Shown here one piece after another: positions 40,423 to 49,140 of a stretch of DNA of 64,000 bases. The notes under the pieces were generated by a model, which was not told the DNA's origin, did not search any database, and saw only the letters and a list, made by a program, of their open reading frames with translations. The DNA is from Streptomyces sp. NRRL WC-3605 (GTDB taxonomy: Bacteria > Actinomycetota > Actinomycetes > Streptomycetales > Streptomycetaceae). Position numbers and translations under genes: made by a program. The stretch spans positions 62,001-126,000 of the forward strand of contig NZ_LLZN01000102.1 in assembly GCF_001509795.1 (NCBI RefSeq), given 5' to 3'. Every line of letters starts with the position of its first letter. Position 1 is the stretch's first letter.

Positions 40423-40902
40423 TCAGCCGGCGGCGGCCGCGCGCTCCCGGTCGGAGGCCGGCCACACGTACGGCAGGTCGTCGGCCACGCCGGGGAACAG
40501 CGCGGCGTACACGTCGGGGTCCTTGCGGACCAGGGCCGAGCGGTGGCTCTCGTGGAAGGCCTCGTCGCCGAGCCACGGCGGCAGCTCGGCCGCCTCCGCC
40601 AGTTCCTCCTGCCCCCGGACGGGGCCGGGGCGGTGCGCCGCCAGCCCGGAGACCAGGGACGCGGCACAGCTGTCCTGGTGCCCCTGGTCCCTCCAGACCC
40701 GGCAGATCTCCAGGCCGTACCGGACGAGGGCCTCCTCGTAACCGGTCCACATGCGGACGGCCGGATGCCGCCGCCAGCCGTAGCCGGGCACGGTCAGGCC
40801 CCGCAGGACCTGGAGCGCCTCCACGCGCTGCTTGCCCAGCCGGCGCCGGTCCAGCAGCAGCGCGGTCCGGTGGAAGTCGGGGTCCGGCAGGAAGGTCTGC
40901 AT
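40423..40902 (-). CDS. Pyrimidine-dimer DNA glycosylase-like (MSMEG_6728 family) protein
   Basis: Protein of 159 residues starting MQTFLPDPDFHRTALLLDRRRLGKQRVEALQVLRGL. This is the conserved start of the MSMEG_6728 family, assigned to the T4-endonuclease-V-like Pyr_excise group. The later GYGWRRHPAVRMWTGYEEALVRYGLEICRVWRDQGHQD is also conserved in it. A role in UV damage repair or a related nucleic-acid function is a family inference. It follows the HVA1 gene by ten bases. Confidence 0.85.
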   Translation of the reverse strand: MQTFLPDPDFHRTALLLDRRRLGKQRVEALQVLRGLTVPGYGWRRHPAVRMWTGYEEALVRYGLEICRVWRDQGHQDSCAASLVSGLAAHRPGPVRGQEELAEAAELPPWLGDEAFHESHRSALVRKDPDVYAALFPGVADDLPYVWPASDRERAAAAG

Positions 40903-40912
40903 GCGGCCCCGC

Positions 40913-41143
40913 TCACTTCTTGCGCAGCGCGGACGGCTTGTGGACGGCGGACCTGCCGGACTTCTCGCTGCGCACCTCGTACTGCGGTTCCTCCGCGGAG
41001 GCGTCGACGGTCCGGCCGGCGGCCTCCGTACGGCGGGTAATCTTCCGCTCGACGGTGCCCTCGGCAGTGCTGCCGTGACTCTTCCACGTCACCTCGTCGC
41101 CTTTGGCGAGGCCGTCGTCGGACTTCTTCGCGTTCTTCGCCAC
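40913..41143 (-). CDS. HVA1/TUDOR-like (DUF2945) small protein
   Basis: Protein of 76 residues, highly charged. KGDEVTWKSHGSTAEGTVERKITRRTEAAGRTVDASAEEPQYEVRSEKSGRSAVHKPSALRKK matches the hypervirulence-associated Tudor-like DUF2945. Such proteins are thought to bind nucleic acid or act as scaffolds. GTG 41143 follows GAGGGATCAC. First gene of the unit that includes the glycosylase. Confidence 0.87.
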   Translation of the reverse strand: MAKNAKKSDDGLAKGDEVTWKSHGSTAEGTVERKITRRTEAAGRTVDASAEEPQYEVRSEKSGRSAVHKPSALRKK

Positions 41144-41371
41144 CGTGATCCCTCACTTTCCTGCGCGCGGAGACGTCGGGACCCGCTCCGAGTGCCCGCG
41201 CGGCACCGGCCCAACCGGCACCGCCGGCCCGTCGGCCGTCGGGCGGCGCCCCGGATGCAGGGGGGCGGGCCGAGTGCTGCAATGACTGCAGGGCCGGACT
41301 CGGGCTGCGTGCGTACGCCCCCGCCGCCCGCGTCGGGACCGGGCCCGAACCCGTTCGTGTGAGGAGAGGCC

Positions 41372-41836
41372 ATGCACCAGGACATCGCGGACATGGGGCC
41401 CGTCGACTACCTGATCGTCGAGTTCCCCGGCAGCCGGATGACGGGCGAGGGGCTTCCCCTGCTCGTCGACCTGGTCGACCGGGGCATCATCCGCGTCCTC
41501 GACCTGGCCTTCGTCCGCAAGGGCACCGACGGGTCGGTCGAGGCCCTGGAACTGCGCGACACCGGCGACGAGGTCGACCTGACGATCTTCGAGGGGGCCT
41601 CCTCCGGACTGCTGGACCAGGGCGACCTGGAGGACGCCTGCGCCGCGCTGGAGGCGGGCAACTCCGCCGCGGTACTGGTCTACGAGAACCTGTGGGCCGC
41701 TCCCCTCGCCCGTGCGCTGCGGCGCGGCGGTGCCGAACTCGTGGCGAGCGGCCGTATCCCCATGGACAGCCTGGAGGCGTCGCTGGACGCGGCCGAGGCG
41801 GCGGCCCCCGCGGGCGGCACCGCCGGCGCACGGTGA
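41372..41836 (+). CDS. DUF6325-family protein
   Basis: Protein of 154 residues with the conserved start MGPVDYLIVEFPGSRMTGEGLPLLVDLVDRGIIRVLDLAFVRKGTDGSVEALEL of DUF6325. The middle is acidic, and the end ENLWAAPLARALRRGGAELVASGRIP is also conserved. No enzymatic motif. GAGGAGAGGCC precedes ATG 41372. It is followed by a SHOCT protein, the arrangement commonly seen for this family, and then a ClC channel gene. Confidence 0.88.
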   Translation: MHQDIADMGPVDYLIVEFPGSRMTGEGLPLLVDLVDRGIIRVLDLAFVRKGTDGSVEALELRDTGDEVDLTIFEGASSGLLDQGDLEDACAALEAGNSAAVLVYENLWAAPLARALRRGGAELVASGRIPMDSLEASLDAAEAAAPAGGTAGAR

Positions 41837-41884
41837 CAGCGGCGGCCATCGCCCCGGGCACATCTCAGCAGGGAGACGAGTGAC

Positions 41885-42181
41885 ATGCCAGGACTGCTCC
41901 GCGGGGTCGCCCGCACGGCCGTCATCTCCGGGACCGCCACGGCGGTGTCCAACCGGGTCTCGCGCCGGCAGGCGGGCCGGTGGGCCGAGCAGGACCGTCA
42001 GCGGCAGTTCGCCTACGGGCAGGAGGCCGCGCCCGTGGCGCCCGCCCCGGCCGAGCCGGTGCCGAACGCCGACGACATGACCACCAAGATCGACCAGTTG
42101 AAGCAGCTCGGTGACCTCAAGGCCCAAGGGGTGCTCAGCGAGGAGGAGTTCGAGGCACAGAAGCGCCGGATCCTCGCTTGA
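41885..42181 (+). CDS. SHOCT-domain protein
   Basis: Protein of 98 residues. The C-terminal KIDQLKQLGDLKAQGVLSEEEFEAQKRRILA is a textbook SHOCT motif. The N-terminal part (LLRGVARTAVISGTATAVSNRVSRRQAGRWAEQDRQ) is basic and may be membrane-peripheral. Its gene lies between DUF6325 and the ClC channel and overlaps the latter by four bases. Confidence 0.9.
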   Translation: MPGLLRGVARTAVISGTATAVSNRVSRRQAGRWAEQDRQRQFAYGQEAAPVAPAPAEPVPNADDMTTKIDQLKQLGDLKAQGVLSEEEFEAQKRRILA

Positions 42182-43581
42182 CGCACGACGAGCAGGACGC
42201 GCGCGAGACGTCCCCGCCGGGCGGACGGACCCAGCCGGAGGAGGCCGACCGGCTGCGCGCGATGCTGCGCAACCCGGCGTACCTGAAGGCGCTCGTCTTC
42301 TCCGCGCTGATCGGTGTTCCGGTCTCCCTGCTGGCGTTCTGGTTCCTGGCCGGGCTGCACGAACTGGAGCACGCGCTGTGGGCGGACCTGCCCGACGCGC
42401 TGGGCTGGGACACGGCGCCGTGGTGGTGGCCGCTGCCGCTGCTGGCGGTCGCCGGCGTCTGCGTCGGCCTGGTGGTCCGTCATCTGCCCGGCGCGGGCGG
42501 GCATGTGCCGGCGGCCGGGCTGCACGCTCCCGGGATGACCGCGGCCACTCTTCCGGGGGTCGTCCTGGCCGCGTTCGCCAGCCTGCCGCTGGGTGCCACG
42601 CTCGGCCCCGAGGCCCCGCTGATCGCGCTGGGCGGCGGTCTGGCCATGCTGTTCGCGGGGCTGGCCCGGGCGCCGACGACGCCGCAGAGCGCCGCGCTGC
42701 TCGGTGCGGCCGGCGCGGCCGCGGCCCTGCCGGCGATCTTCGGCAACCCGCTGATCGGCGCGGTGATCCTGATAGAGGTCGCCGGGGTGGGCGGACCGCA
42801 GCTGTTCGCGGTGATGCTGCCGGCGCTCCTGGCCAGCGGCGTCGGCTCCCTCGTCTTCACCGGGTTCGGCCGCTGGACCGGCCTGTCCACCGGCAGCCTG
42901 ACCCTGCATTTGGGCGTGCCGACACCGCACATCGACGCCGGGGACGTCATCTGGTCGATCCCCCTGGCCGTCGCCGTCGGTTTCGCCGTGCACCTGATCA
43001 TGAACACCGGGCGGCTCGCCGCGGTCTTCGTCGCCGGGCGCCCGGTGCCCCGTACGGTGGTCTGCGCGCTGGCCGCCGGTGTCTGCGGGGCCGTGTACAC
43101 CCTCGCCACGGACCGGGACCCGGCGGACGTGGCGTCGTCCGGTCAGTCCACGCTGGCGCAGCTGGCGCAGGACCCGCACGCGTGGGGGGTCGGCGCGCTG
43201 ATCGCCGTCCTGCTCTGCAAGGGAGCCGCGTACGCCGCGTGTCTGGGCAGTCTGCGCGGCGGCCCGGTGTTCCCGGCCCTGTTCCTGGGAGCGGCGGCCG
43301 GTGTGCTCCTGTCACCCCTGCCCGGCCTGGGCGTCGTGCCGGGCATGGCGGCCGGCATGGCGGCGGCGGGCGGCGCCGCGCTGCGCCTCCCGGTCAGCAG
43401 CGCGGTACTGGTCGTCCTGCTCATGGGCGGGGCGGAGATGACGCCGGTGGTGCTCCTGGCGGCGGTCGTGGGCTTCGCGACGGTGGAACTCCTGCCCCCG
43501 GGCCGCGCGGTCCCACCCGTGGGCAAGCCGGCGGAGGCACCGGCGGCGCAGCAGGCGAGCGGGGGCACCCGGAGCTCGTAG
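42178..43581 (+). CDS. ClC-type chloride channel/antiporter
   Basis: Membrane protein of 467 residues with about 10-12 helices. GATLGPEAPLIALGGGLAML matches the GxEGP filter region with its gating glutamate, and LRGGPVFPALFLGAAAG matches the GxFxP filter. The N-terminal 40 residues are cytoplasmic. Start TTG 42178 overlaps the SHOCT stop as TTGA. The C-terminal cytoplasmic tail is short and lacks CBS domains. Role is chloride or fluoride transport or pH and osmotic control. Confidence 0.9.
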   Translation: MTHDEQDARETSPPGGRTQPEEADRLRAMLRNPAYLKALVFSALIGVPVSLLAFWFLAGLHELEHALWADLPDALGWDTAPWWWPLPLLAVAGVCVGLVVRHLPGAGGHVPAAGLHAPGMTAATLPGVVLAAFASLPLGATLGPEAPLIALGGGLAMLFAGLARAPTTPQSAALLGAAGAAAALPAIFGNPLIGAVILIEVAGVGGPQLFAVMLPALLASGVGSLVFTGFGRWTGLSTGSLTLHLGVPTPHIDAGDVIWSIPLAVAVGFAVHLIMNTGRLAAVFVAGRPVPRTVVCALAAGVCGAVYTLATDRDPADVASSGQSTLAQLAQDPHAWGVGALIAVLLCKGAAYAACLGSLRGGPVFPALFLGAAAGVLLSPLPGLGVVPGMAAGMAAAGGAALRLPVSSAVLVVLLMGGAEMTPVVLLAAVVGFATVELLPPGRAVPPVGKPAEAPAAQQASGGTRSS

Positions 43582-43731
43582 AGCGGCCGTCGCGTGGGCG
43601 AAGACGCTGCGCCGGTCGGCGCAACGACGGGCCCTGCCACGCGGAGACGGGGGCGTGGGGGTGGTTGGGTGGCGGGTGATCTCCGGGCGGTGGCCCGGGC
43701 AGTCGGCCGCGCAGCGCAGGAGACCGTGATC

Positions 43732-44571
43732 GTGAGTTCCCCCGAGGCCAGACCCCGTGACGTCATCCCCCCGCAGCTGCTGAAGGGGCAGAAGGCGCTG
43801 GTCACCGGGGCGAACTCCGGGATCGGGCGGGCGACGGCCGTGGCGCTGGGGAAGGCCGGCGCCGATGTCGTCGTCAACTACGTGACGGGGGCGGAGGAAG
43901 CCGAGGCCGTGGCCGAGGAGATCCGGTCCCACGGGGTGCGGGCGGCCGCCTACCGGGCCGACGTCTCCGACGAGGGCCAGGTCGTCGCCATGACGAACCG
44001 GATGATCGAGGAGTTCGGCACGGTCGACATCCTCGTCGCCAACGCCGGTCTCCAGCGGGACGCGTCGCTCACGGACATGACCCTCGCGCAGTGGCGCAAG
44101 GTCATCGACGTCAACCTCACCGGGCAGTTCCTGTGCGCGAGGGAGGTCACCAAGGAGTTCCTGCGGCGCGGCGTCGTCCCCGAGGTGTCCCGCGCCGCCG
44201 GGAAGATCATCTGCATGAGTTCGGTGCACCAGATCATCCCGTGGGCCGGGCACGTCAACTACGCGGCGTCCAAGGGCGGGGTGCAGATGATGATGGGGAC
44301 CCTCGCCCAGGAACTCGCGCCGAAGAAGATCCGCGTGAACGCCATCGCCCCGGGTGCCATCAGGACCCCCATCAACCGCGACGCCTGGCAGACCCCCGAG
44401 GCGCGCGCGGAGTTGCAGCGGCTCATCCCCTACGAGCGCATCGGCGACCCGGAGGACATCGCGTACGCCGCCGTCGGCCTCGCCTCCGACCTGTTCGACT
44501 ACGTGGTGGGCGCCACCCTTTTCGTGGACGGCGGGATGACGCTGTTCCCGGGGTTCGCCACCGGCGGCTGA
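43732..44571 (+). CDS. SDR, glucose 1-dehydrogenase-like
   Basis: Oxidoreductase of 279 residues. TGANSGIGRATAVALGKAGADVVVNY binds NAD(P); NAGLQRDASLTDMTLAQWRKVIDVNLTGQFLCARE is characteristic of the glucose 1-dehydrogenase group; and MSSVHQIIPWAGHVNYAASKGG carries the Ser-Tyr-Lys triad. GTG 43732 was chosen because it is nine bases after AGGAG; GTG 43726 is too close. It converges with the GH15 gene. Confidence 0.92.
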   Translation: MSSPEARPRDVIPPQLLKGQKALVTGANSGIGRATAVALGKAGADVVVNYVTGAEEAEAVAEEIRSHGVRAAAYRADVSDEGQVVAMTNRMIEEFGTVDILVANAGLQRDASLTDMTLAQWRKVIDVNLTGQFLCAREVTKEFLRRGVVPEVSRAAGKIICMSSVHQIIPWAGHVNYAASKGGVQMMMGTLAQELAPKKIRVNAIAPGAIRTPINRDAWQTPEARAELQRLIPYERIGDPEDIAYAAVGLASDLFDYVVGATLFVDGGMTLFPGFATGG

Positions 44572-44587
44572 CGGGCCGGGAGGGGGG

Positions 44588-46426
44588 TCACTTCCGGTCG
44601 AGTGCGGCGTCCAGGGTGAGGGCCGCGTCGACGAGGGCCAGATGGGTGAACGCCTGCGGGAAGTTGCCCAGTTGCCGTCCGGTCGGCGCGATCTCCTCCG
44701 AGTACAGGCCCAGGTGGTTGGCGTAGCCCATCATCTTCTCGAACACCAGACGCGCCCGGTCGGTCCGTCCGGCGCGGGCCAGGGCGTCGACGTACATGAA
44801 GGTGCACAGCGAGAACGTGCCCTCCGAGCCGGCCAGGCCGTCCGGGGACGCCTCGGGGTTGTACCGGTAGACCAGGCTGTCGCTGACGAGTTCCTCCTCC
44901 ATGGCGGTGAGGGTGGACGTCCACAGCGGGTCCTGGGGCGTGATGAAGCCGACCGTCGCCATCCGCAGCAGCGAGGAGTCGAGGACGTCGCTGCCGTAGT
45001 GCTGCACGAACGCCCGCCGGGACCGGCTCCAGCCCTTGCTCATCACCTGCTCGTAGCAGGCGTCGCGCGCCCTGCGCCAGCGGTCGGGGTCGGCCGGCCG
45101 CCCGTTGGCCTCGGCGAGCCGCAGCGCCCGGTCGAAGGCCACCCAGGACATGACTCGGCCGTAGGTGAAGTCCTGGCGCCCGCCGCGGGTCTCCCACAGG
45201 CCCTCCTCCACCTGGTCCCAGTGGTCGACCAGCCAGTCGAGGTTGGTCAGCAGCGCGGTCCAGCCGTGGTGGCCCATCGGGTGCCCGTGCCGGTGCGCGA
45301 AGTAGATGCTGTCCAGGGCCTCGCCGTAGATGTCGAGCTGGAGTTGGCCGGCGGCGCCGTTGCCGATGCGCACGGGGGACGAGCCTGCGTAGCCCGCCCA
45401 GTGGTCGAGGGTCTGCTCGCCGAGGTCGGAGGAGCCGTCGACCCGGTACATGATGTTCAGGGGGCCGGTGGGGCCACGGGCTCCGGCGCGTTCCCTCACC
45501 CGGTCGGACAGCCAGTGGATGAACGCCTGCGCCTCCTCGGTGAAGCCCAGGCCGAGCAGGGCGTACACGGAGAAGGACGCGTCCCGGATCCACGTGAACC
45601 GGTAGTCCCAGTTGCGTTCGCCGCCCAGTTGCTCGGGCAGCGCGGCGGTGGGGGCGGCGACGACCGCCCCGGTGGGCGCGAACGTCATCAGTTTCAGGGT
45701 GATCGCGGACCGCTCCACCGTCTCCCGCCAGCGGCCGGTGTACCGGGACTGGTGCAGCCACGAGCGCCAGTACCGCACGGTCTCGCGGAACATATCCTCG
45801 TACTCGGCCAGCCGTATGGTCCGCGAGGTCCCGTCGCCGCCCCATTCGAGGACGAGGCCCCGCTCCTGCCCGGCCTCCAGCGTCATCGTGAAGTGCAGGG
45901 CGTCGCGCCGGTCGGCGAGGACGTCGAGCAGCCGCTCGTCGTGCGGCTCCCGGACGGGGTGCACGGTGAGGTTCGAGCCGTCGTCGGCGATGAACGTCGC
46001 CCCGTGCGTGGTGATGTGCAGGCGGTGCGGGCGGCGTCCGTAGTCGAACCGGGGGGCGATCTCCACCTCGAACGTCATCCTGCCCCGCACGCAGCGGACC
46101 ATCCGCACCAGCTGGTGCCGTTCGGTGACGGTGGTGCCGGTGACGGGCATGAAGTCGTGGATCTCGCCGGCGCCGGCCTCGGTCATGTACCGGGTCACCA
46201 GGATCGCGGTGTCCGGGAGGTACAACTGCTTGGTCGCGTACGCGCCGTGCCGGGGACGGACCGTGCAGTGCCCGCCCTTGTCCTTGTCCAGCAGGGCGCC
46301 GAACACGCTCGGCGAGTCGAACCGCGGGGCGCAGAACCAGTCGACGCTGCCGTCGGTGCTCACGAGGGCCGCGGTCTGCAGGTCACCGACCAGGCCGTGG
46401 TCCTCGATGAGGGGGTAGTCGTCCAT
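44588..46426 (-). CDS. GH15-family glycoside hydrolase, trehalase/glucoamylase-like
   Basis: Cytoplasmic enzyme of 612 residues. It starts YPLIEDHGLVGDLQTAALVSTDGSVDWFCAPRFDSPSVFGALLD, the usual start of actinobacterial GH15 proteins. The (alpha/alpha)6 barrel includes RNWDYRFTWIRDASFSVYALLGLGF, EEGLWETRGGRQDFTYGRVMSWVAFDRAL with the catalytic acid, and YANHLGLYSEEI with the base. The mycobacterial trehalase is of this type, so trehalose is the likeliest substrate, though glucoamylase or dextranase activity is possible. Intact length. Convergent with the SDR gene. Confidence 0.92.
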   Translation of the reverse strand: MDDYPLIEDHGLVGDLQTAALVSTDGSVDWFCAPRFDSPSVFGALLDKDKGGHCTVRPRHGAYATKQLYLPDTAILVTRYMTEAGAGEIHDFMPVTGTTVTERHQLVRMVRCVRGRMTFEVEIAPRFDYGRRPHRLHITTHGATFIADDGSNLTVHPVREPHDERLLDVLADRRDALHFTMTLEAGQERGLVLEWGGDGTSRTIRLAEYEDMFRETVRYWRSWLHQSRYTGRWRETVERSAITLKLMTFAPTGAVVAAPTAALPEQLGGERNWDYRFTWIRDASFSVYALLGLGFTEEAQAFIHWLSDRVRERAGARGPTGPLNIMYRVDGSSDLGEQTLDHWAGYAGSSPVRIGNGAAGQLQLDIYGEALDSIYFAHRHGHPMGHHGWTALLTNLDWLVDHWDQVEEGLWETRGGRQDFTYGRVMSWVAFDRALRLAEANGRPADPDRWRRARDACYEQVMSKGWSRSRRAFVQHYGSDVLDSSLLRMATVGFITPQDPLWTSTLTAMEEELVSDSLVYRYNPEASPDGLAGSEGTFSLCTFMYVDALARAGRTDRARLVFEKMMGYANHLGLYSEEIAPTGRQLGNFPQAFTHLALVDAALTLDAALDRK

Positions 46427-46522
46427 CGGGGCGGACCTCCCGGTGTGCCGGTACCGGTCTCCCCCTCCGCATCAGAGTAGGGCGGCGGTCCCGGATCGGC
46501 GCGCGGGACCGCGGGCGCCCGG

Positions 46523-47227
46523 TCAGCCGGCCAGGCCGTAGACGCTCCTCCCCACCAGGTACAGGCCGATGAGGACGCTGCCGGCGACGATCGCCTGCCC
46601 GGCGTGGTCCGCCATCCAGGTGCGCATGGCGAGCAGCCGCTGCCGGGCCCGCTCGGGGCGGACCGCGATGTACGTCTCGACGCAGAGCAGGCTGGCGGTG
46701 GCGAGCAGGCAGAACGCTACGAGGACGAACCACGTCGAGGTGTCGTCGCCGTCGGCGTCCACGACGGTGACGGCTCCGGCGGCGACCAGGCCCCACGGCT
46801 GGAGCAGCACGGCGAGGACGGCCGCCGGCCAGACGGCGCCCCGCTCCAGCCGGGAGCCGAGGAACGACGACGATCCATCGCGCGTGTCGCCGGCGGGTGC
46901 CTCGGCTCTGCGGTCGCGCCGTCCGCTCTCCTCGCGGCCGCGGCGGCGCAGCAGGTGCCTGCGCAGGCCGTAGGCGACCAGCGCGACGCCGATGGCGAGT
47001 CGGAGGGCGAGGCCGGCCGTGGACGGCGGTGAGCGCGGTTCCGGCGGTCTGCCGCCGGTCAGGGTCAGGACGAGGACCAGGACGGCGGCGAAGCACGCCA
47101 TCCATCCGGCGATGAACGCGAGCCCGGTGCGTACTCCCCTGGCCGACGCCACCACGAGGACGAACGCCATCAGCGGGAGGGGATCGAGTGTGATGGCGAG
47201 GGCGACGAGCATCAGGTCGAGGACCAT
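46523..47227 (-). CDS. GAP-family (Sap-like) membrane protein
   Basis: Membrane protein of 234 residues with six helices in two groups of three. The N-terminus MVLDLMLVALAITLDPLPLMAFVLVVASARGVRTGLAFIAGWMACFAAVLVLVL is typical of GAP (GPL/sulfolipid addressing) proteins of mycobacteria and relatives. The long cytoplasmic loop contains EESGRRDRRAEAPAGDTRDG. ATG 47227 has GGGA upstream; ATG 47239 would have no site. Substrate unknown. Confidence 0.85.
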   Translation of the reverse strand: MVLDLMLVALAITLDPLPLMAFVLVVASARGVRTGLAFIAGWMACFAAVLVLVLTLTGGRPPEPRSPPSTAGLALRLAIGVALVAYGLRRHLLRRRGREESGRRDRRAEAPAGDTRDGSSSFLGSRLERGAVWPAAVLAVLLQPWGLVAAGAVTVVDADGDDTSTWFVLVAFCLLATASLLCVETYIAVRPERARQRLLAMRTWMADHAGQAIVAGSVLIGLYLVGRSVYGLAG

Positions 47228-47373
47228 GGGCGATCCCATCGGGCACGGTACGCGTCGAGGGTACGCGCGCGCGCCTGGCGCCCGCATCTTCGCGTGGCCG
47301 CGCACACGGGGCGGCCGACGGGGTGCCGGGCACCGCGTCCTCGCGCACTCTGGACGTGGGAAGGAGCGGCTCG

Positions 47374-48288
47374 ATGGAGACTCGCCGGCGTCGGGCGTCA
47401 CCGCTGCGCGCCACCTGGTGGCGGGAGCGTGCCCGGGCGGCGACCGAGTGGGCGACGGCCGTCCACGCGCGGCTGGAGCGCCGGTTCCCGGTGATCACCG
47501 GGATCGTGGACCGCCTGGTGTCGGTGAACATCTTCGACTCGGCCACCCGGATCGCCGCGCAGTGCTTCCTGACGGCCGTGCCGCTGCTGTTCGTGCTGAG
47601 CGCGTACGCGCCGGAGTCGGTGCAGGAGCAGGTGACGACGTCCATCACGACGGTGTTCGGGCTGACCGGGCAGGCCAAGGCGGACGTGGAGCAGACGTTC
47701 CACCCGCCGTCGGAGGATCTGCGGCAGGCGACGGGCGTGGTGGGCGGTCTGATGGTGCTGCTGTCGGCCACCGCGGTGAGCCGGGCCGTGCAGCGGCTGT
47801 GCCGCAGGGCCTGGGTCATGCCCCGTTCGCGGGCGAAGGTGGCGCCGTGGCGGTGGCTGGCCTGGATCGCGCTGTGGCTGGCCGCGCTGGTCGTGCAGGG
47901 GCTGCTGCACAACGGGTTCGGGCTGGGGGCGACGCTGGGCTTTCCGATCGTGCTGCTGATGCAGGCCCTGATGTGGTGGTGGACGCAGCATCTGCTGCTG
48001 GGCGGGGCCGTGCCGTGGAAGCCGCTGCTGCCGGGTGCCGTCATCACGGCGGTCGCGGTCAGCGGTCTGTCCGTGTCCGCGCACTTCTACATGCCGCGGG
48101 CCCTCAACCGGGCGCTGGCCGACTACGGTTCGGTCGGCTCGGTCTTCGTGATGCTGTCCTGGCTGATCGTGGTGTGCGTCGCCGTGGCGATCGCCCTGAG
48201 CGTGGGTGCCGTCCTCTCCCAGGAGCCGTTCCTCCGCAGCCGGTTGGGGCCGCTGCCGGCGGCTCCGGACACCTCCGCGCCCGAGTGA
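47374..48288 (+). CDS. YihY/BrkB-family membrane protein
   Basis: Membrane protein of 304 residues. About six helices follow a basic N-terminus. The typical stretch AAQCFLTAVPLLFVLSAYAP corresponds to the YihY/virulence factor BrkB family (formerly misnamed RNase BN). The C-terminal half has HLLLGGAVPWKPLLPGAVITAVAVSGLSVSAHFYMPRALNRALADYGSVGSVFVMLSWLIVVCVAVAIALSVGAVL, also characteristic. ATG 47374 follows GGGAAGGAG. Function unknown. Confidence 0.9.
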   Translation: METRRRRASPLRATWWRERARAATEWATAVHARLERRFPVITGIVDRLVSVNIFDSATRIAAQCFLTAVPLLFVLSAYAPESVQEQVTTSITTVFGLTGQAKADVEQTFHPPSEDLRQATGVVGGLMVLLSATAVSRAVQRLCRRAWVMPRSRAKVAPWRWLAWIALWLAALVVQGLLHNGFGLGATLGFPIVLLMQALMWWWTQHLLLGGAVPWKPLLPGAVITAVAVSGLSVSAHFYMPRALNRALADYGSVGSVFVMLSWLIVVCVAVAIALSVGAVLSQEPFLRSRLGPLPAAPDTSAPE

Positions 48289-48423
48289 CGCGCCCGGGGC
48301 GGCGGGCGGCCCGTGCGCAGCCGCCGCGAACCGCGTGGACGGGGCCGCCGTCCTCGCCTATCGTTCCTCCGCACGCGATCTCCGCGGGCCGTTTCCACTC
48401 GTCGCCCGTGGGGGGTCGTCGTC

Positions 48424-49104
48424 ATGTCCGTTTCCTCTGATCCGCTTCCGCAGCCGCAGCCGCACACGCGTCTGCCCGGCGCCGTGCGGCCCGCGTCCCA
48501 GGTGCTCCTGGCCGTCGTCTGCGTGCTGTTGGCGGGCATGGCCCTGACCGACCTGTTCGCGGTGTTCGCCGGTCTCCGGATCCGCATGCTGACCGAGGGC
48601 GACCCGGGCAGGGCGCTCGACGGCGCCTACACGCTGTACGAGCGGGCCGGTGACCTCCAGGGGATGGTGACCCTGCCCGGCATGGTCGTCTTCGTCGTCT
48701 GGTTCTTCCTGATGCGCCGGGACCTGGGCGTGCTGACACCCGACGCCTTCCGGAACGGCCGCGGATGGGCCATCGGGGGCTGGCTGATCCCGCTGGTGAA
48801 CCTCTGGATGCCGTACCGCGTCGCCGTCGACATGTGGGGCGCGGCCGCGCCGCTGCCCCGGCGGCCGTCGTTCTGGCCGGTGAACGTGTGGTGGGGGCTG
48901 TTCGTCGGCGGCACGCTGCTCGGCCGGTACGCCGCGTCGCGGTACGCCGACAGCGACAGCCTCACCGAGGTGCGGGAGGCCGTGGCGCAGTACATGGCGG
49001 CCGACCTCCTGAACGCCGGTGCCGCGGTGGCCGCCGCCTGCTTCGCGGTCCGGCTGACGGCGATGCAGCGGTTCAAGGCGGTCCGCGGACCGTTCGCGGG
49101 CTGA
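48424..49104 (+). CDS. DUF4328 membrane protein
   Basis: Membrane protein of 226 residues with four to five helices. The stretch MVTLPGMVVFVVWFFLMRRDLGVLTPDAFRNGRGWAIGGWLIPLVNLWMPYRVAVDMW is the DUF4328 signature. A 30-residue Pro/Gln-rich N-terminal segment precedes the first helix. ATG 48424 follows a run of G. Function unknown. Confidence 0.9.
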   Translation: MSVSSDPLPQPQPHTRLPGAVRPASQVLLAVVCVLLAGMALTDLFAVFAGLRIRMLTEGDPGRALDGAYTLYERAGDLQGMVTLPGMVVFVVWFFLMRRDLGVLTPDAFRNGRGWAIGGWLIPLVNLWMPYRVAVDMWGAAAPLPRRPSFWPVNVWWGLFVGGTLLGRYAASRYADSDSLTEVREAVAQYMAADLLNAGAAVAAACFAVRLTAMQRFKAVRGPFAG

Positions 49105-49130
49105 GCCGGGCAGGCGCGTGCCCGCCCGGC
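49105..49130. terminator. Hairpin between convergent genes
   Basis: gccgggc (49105-49111) and gcccggc (49124-49130) are perfect seven-base arms with a G/C-rich 12-base loop, between the stop codons of the DUF4328 gene and the permease gene. Confidence 0.4.
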
Positions 49131-49140
49131 CCGCCGGGTG

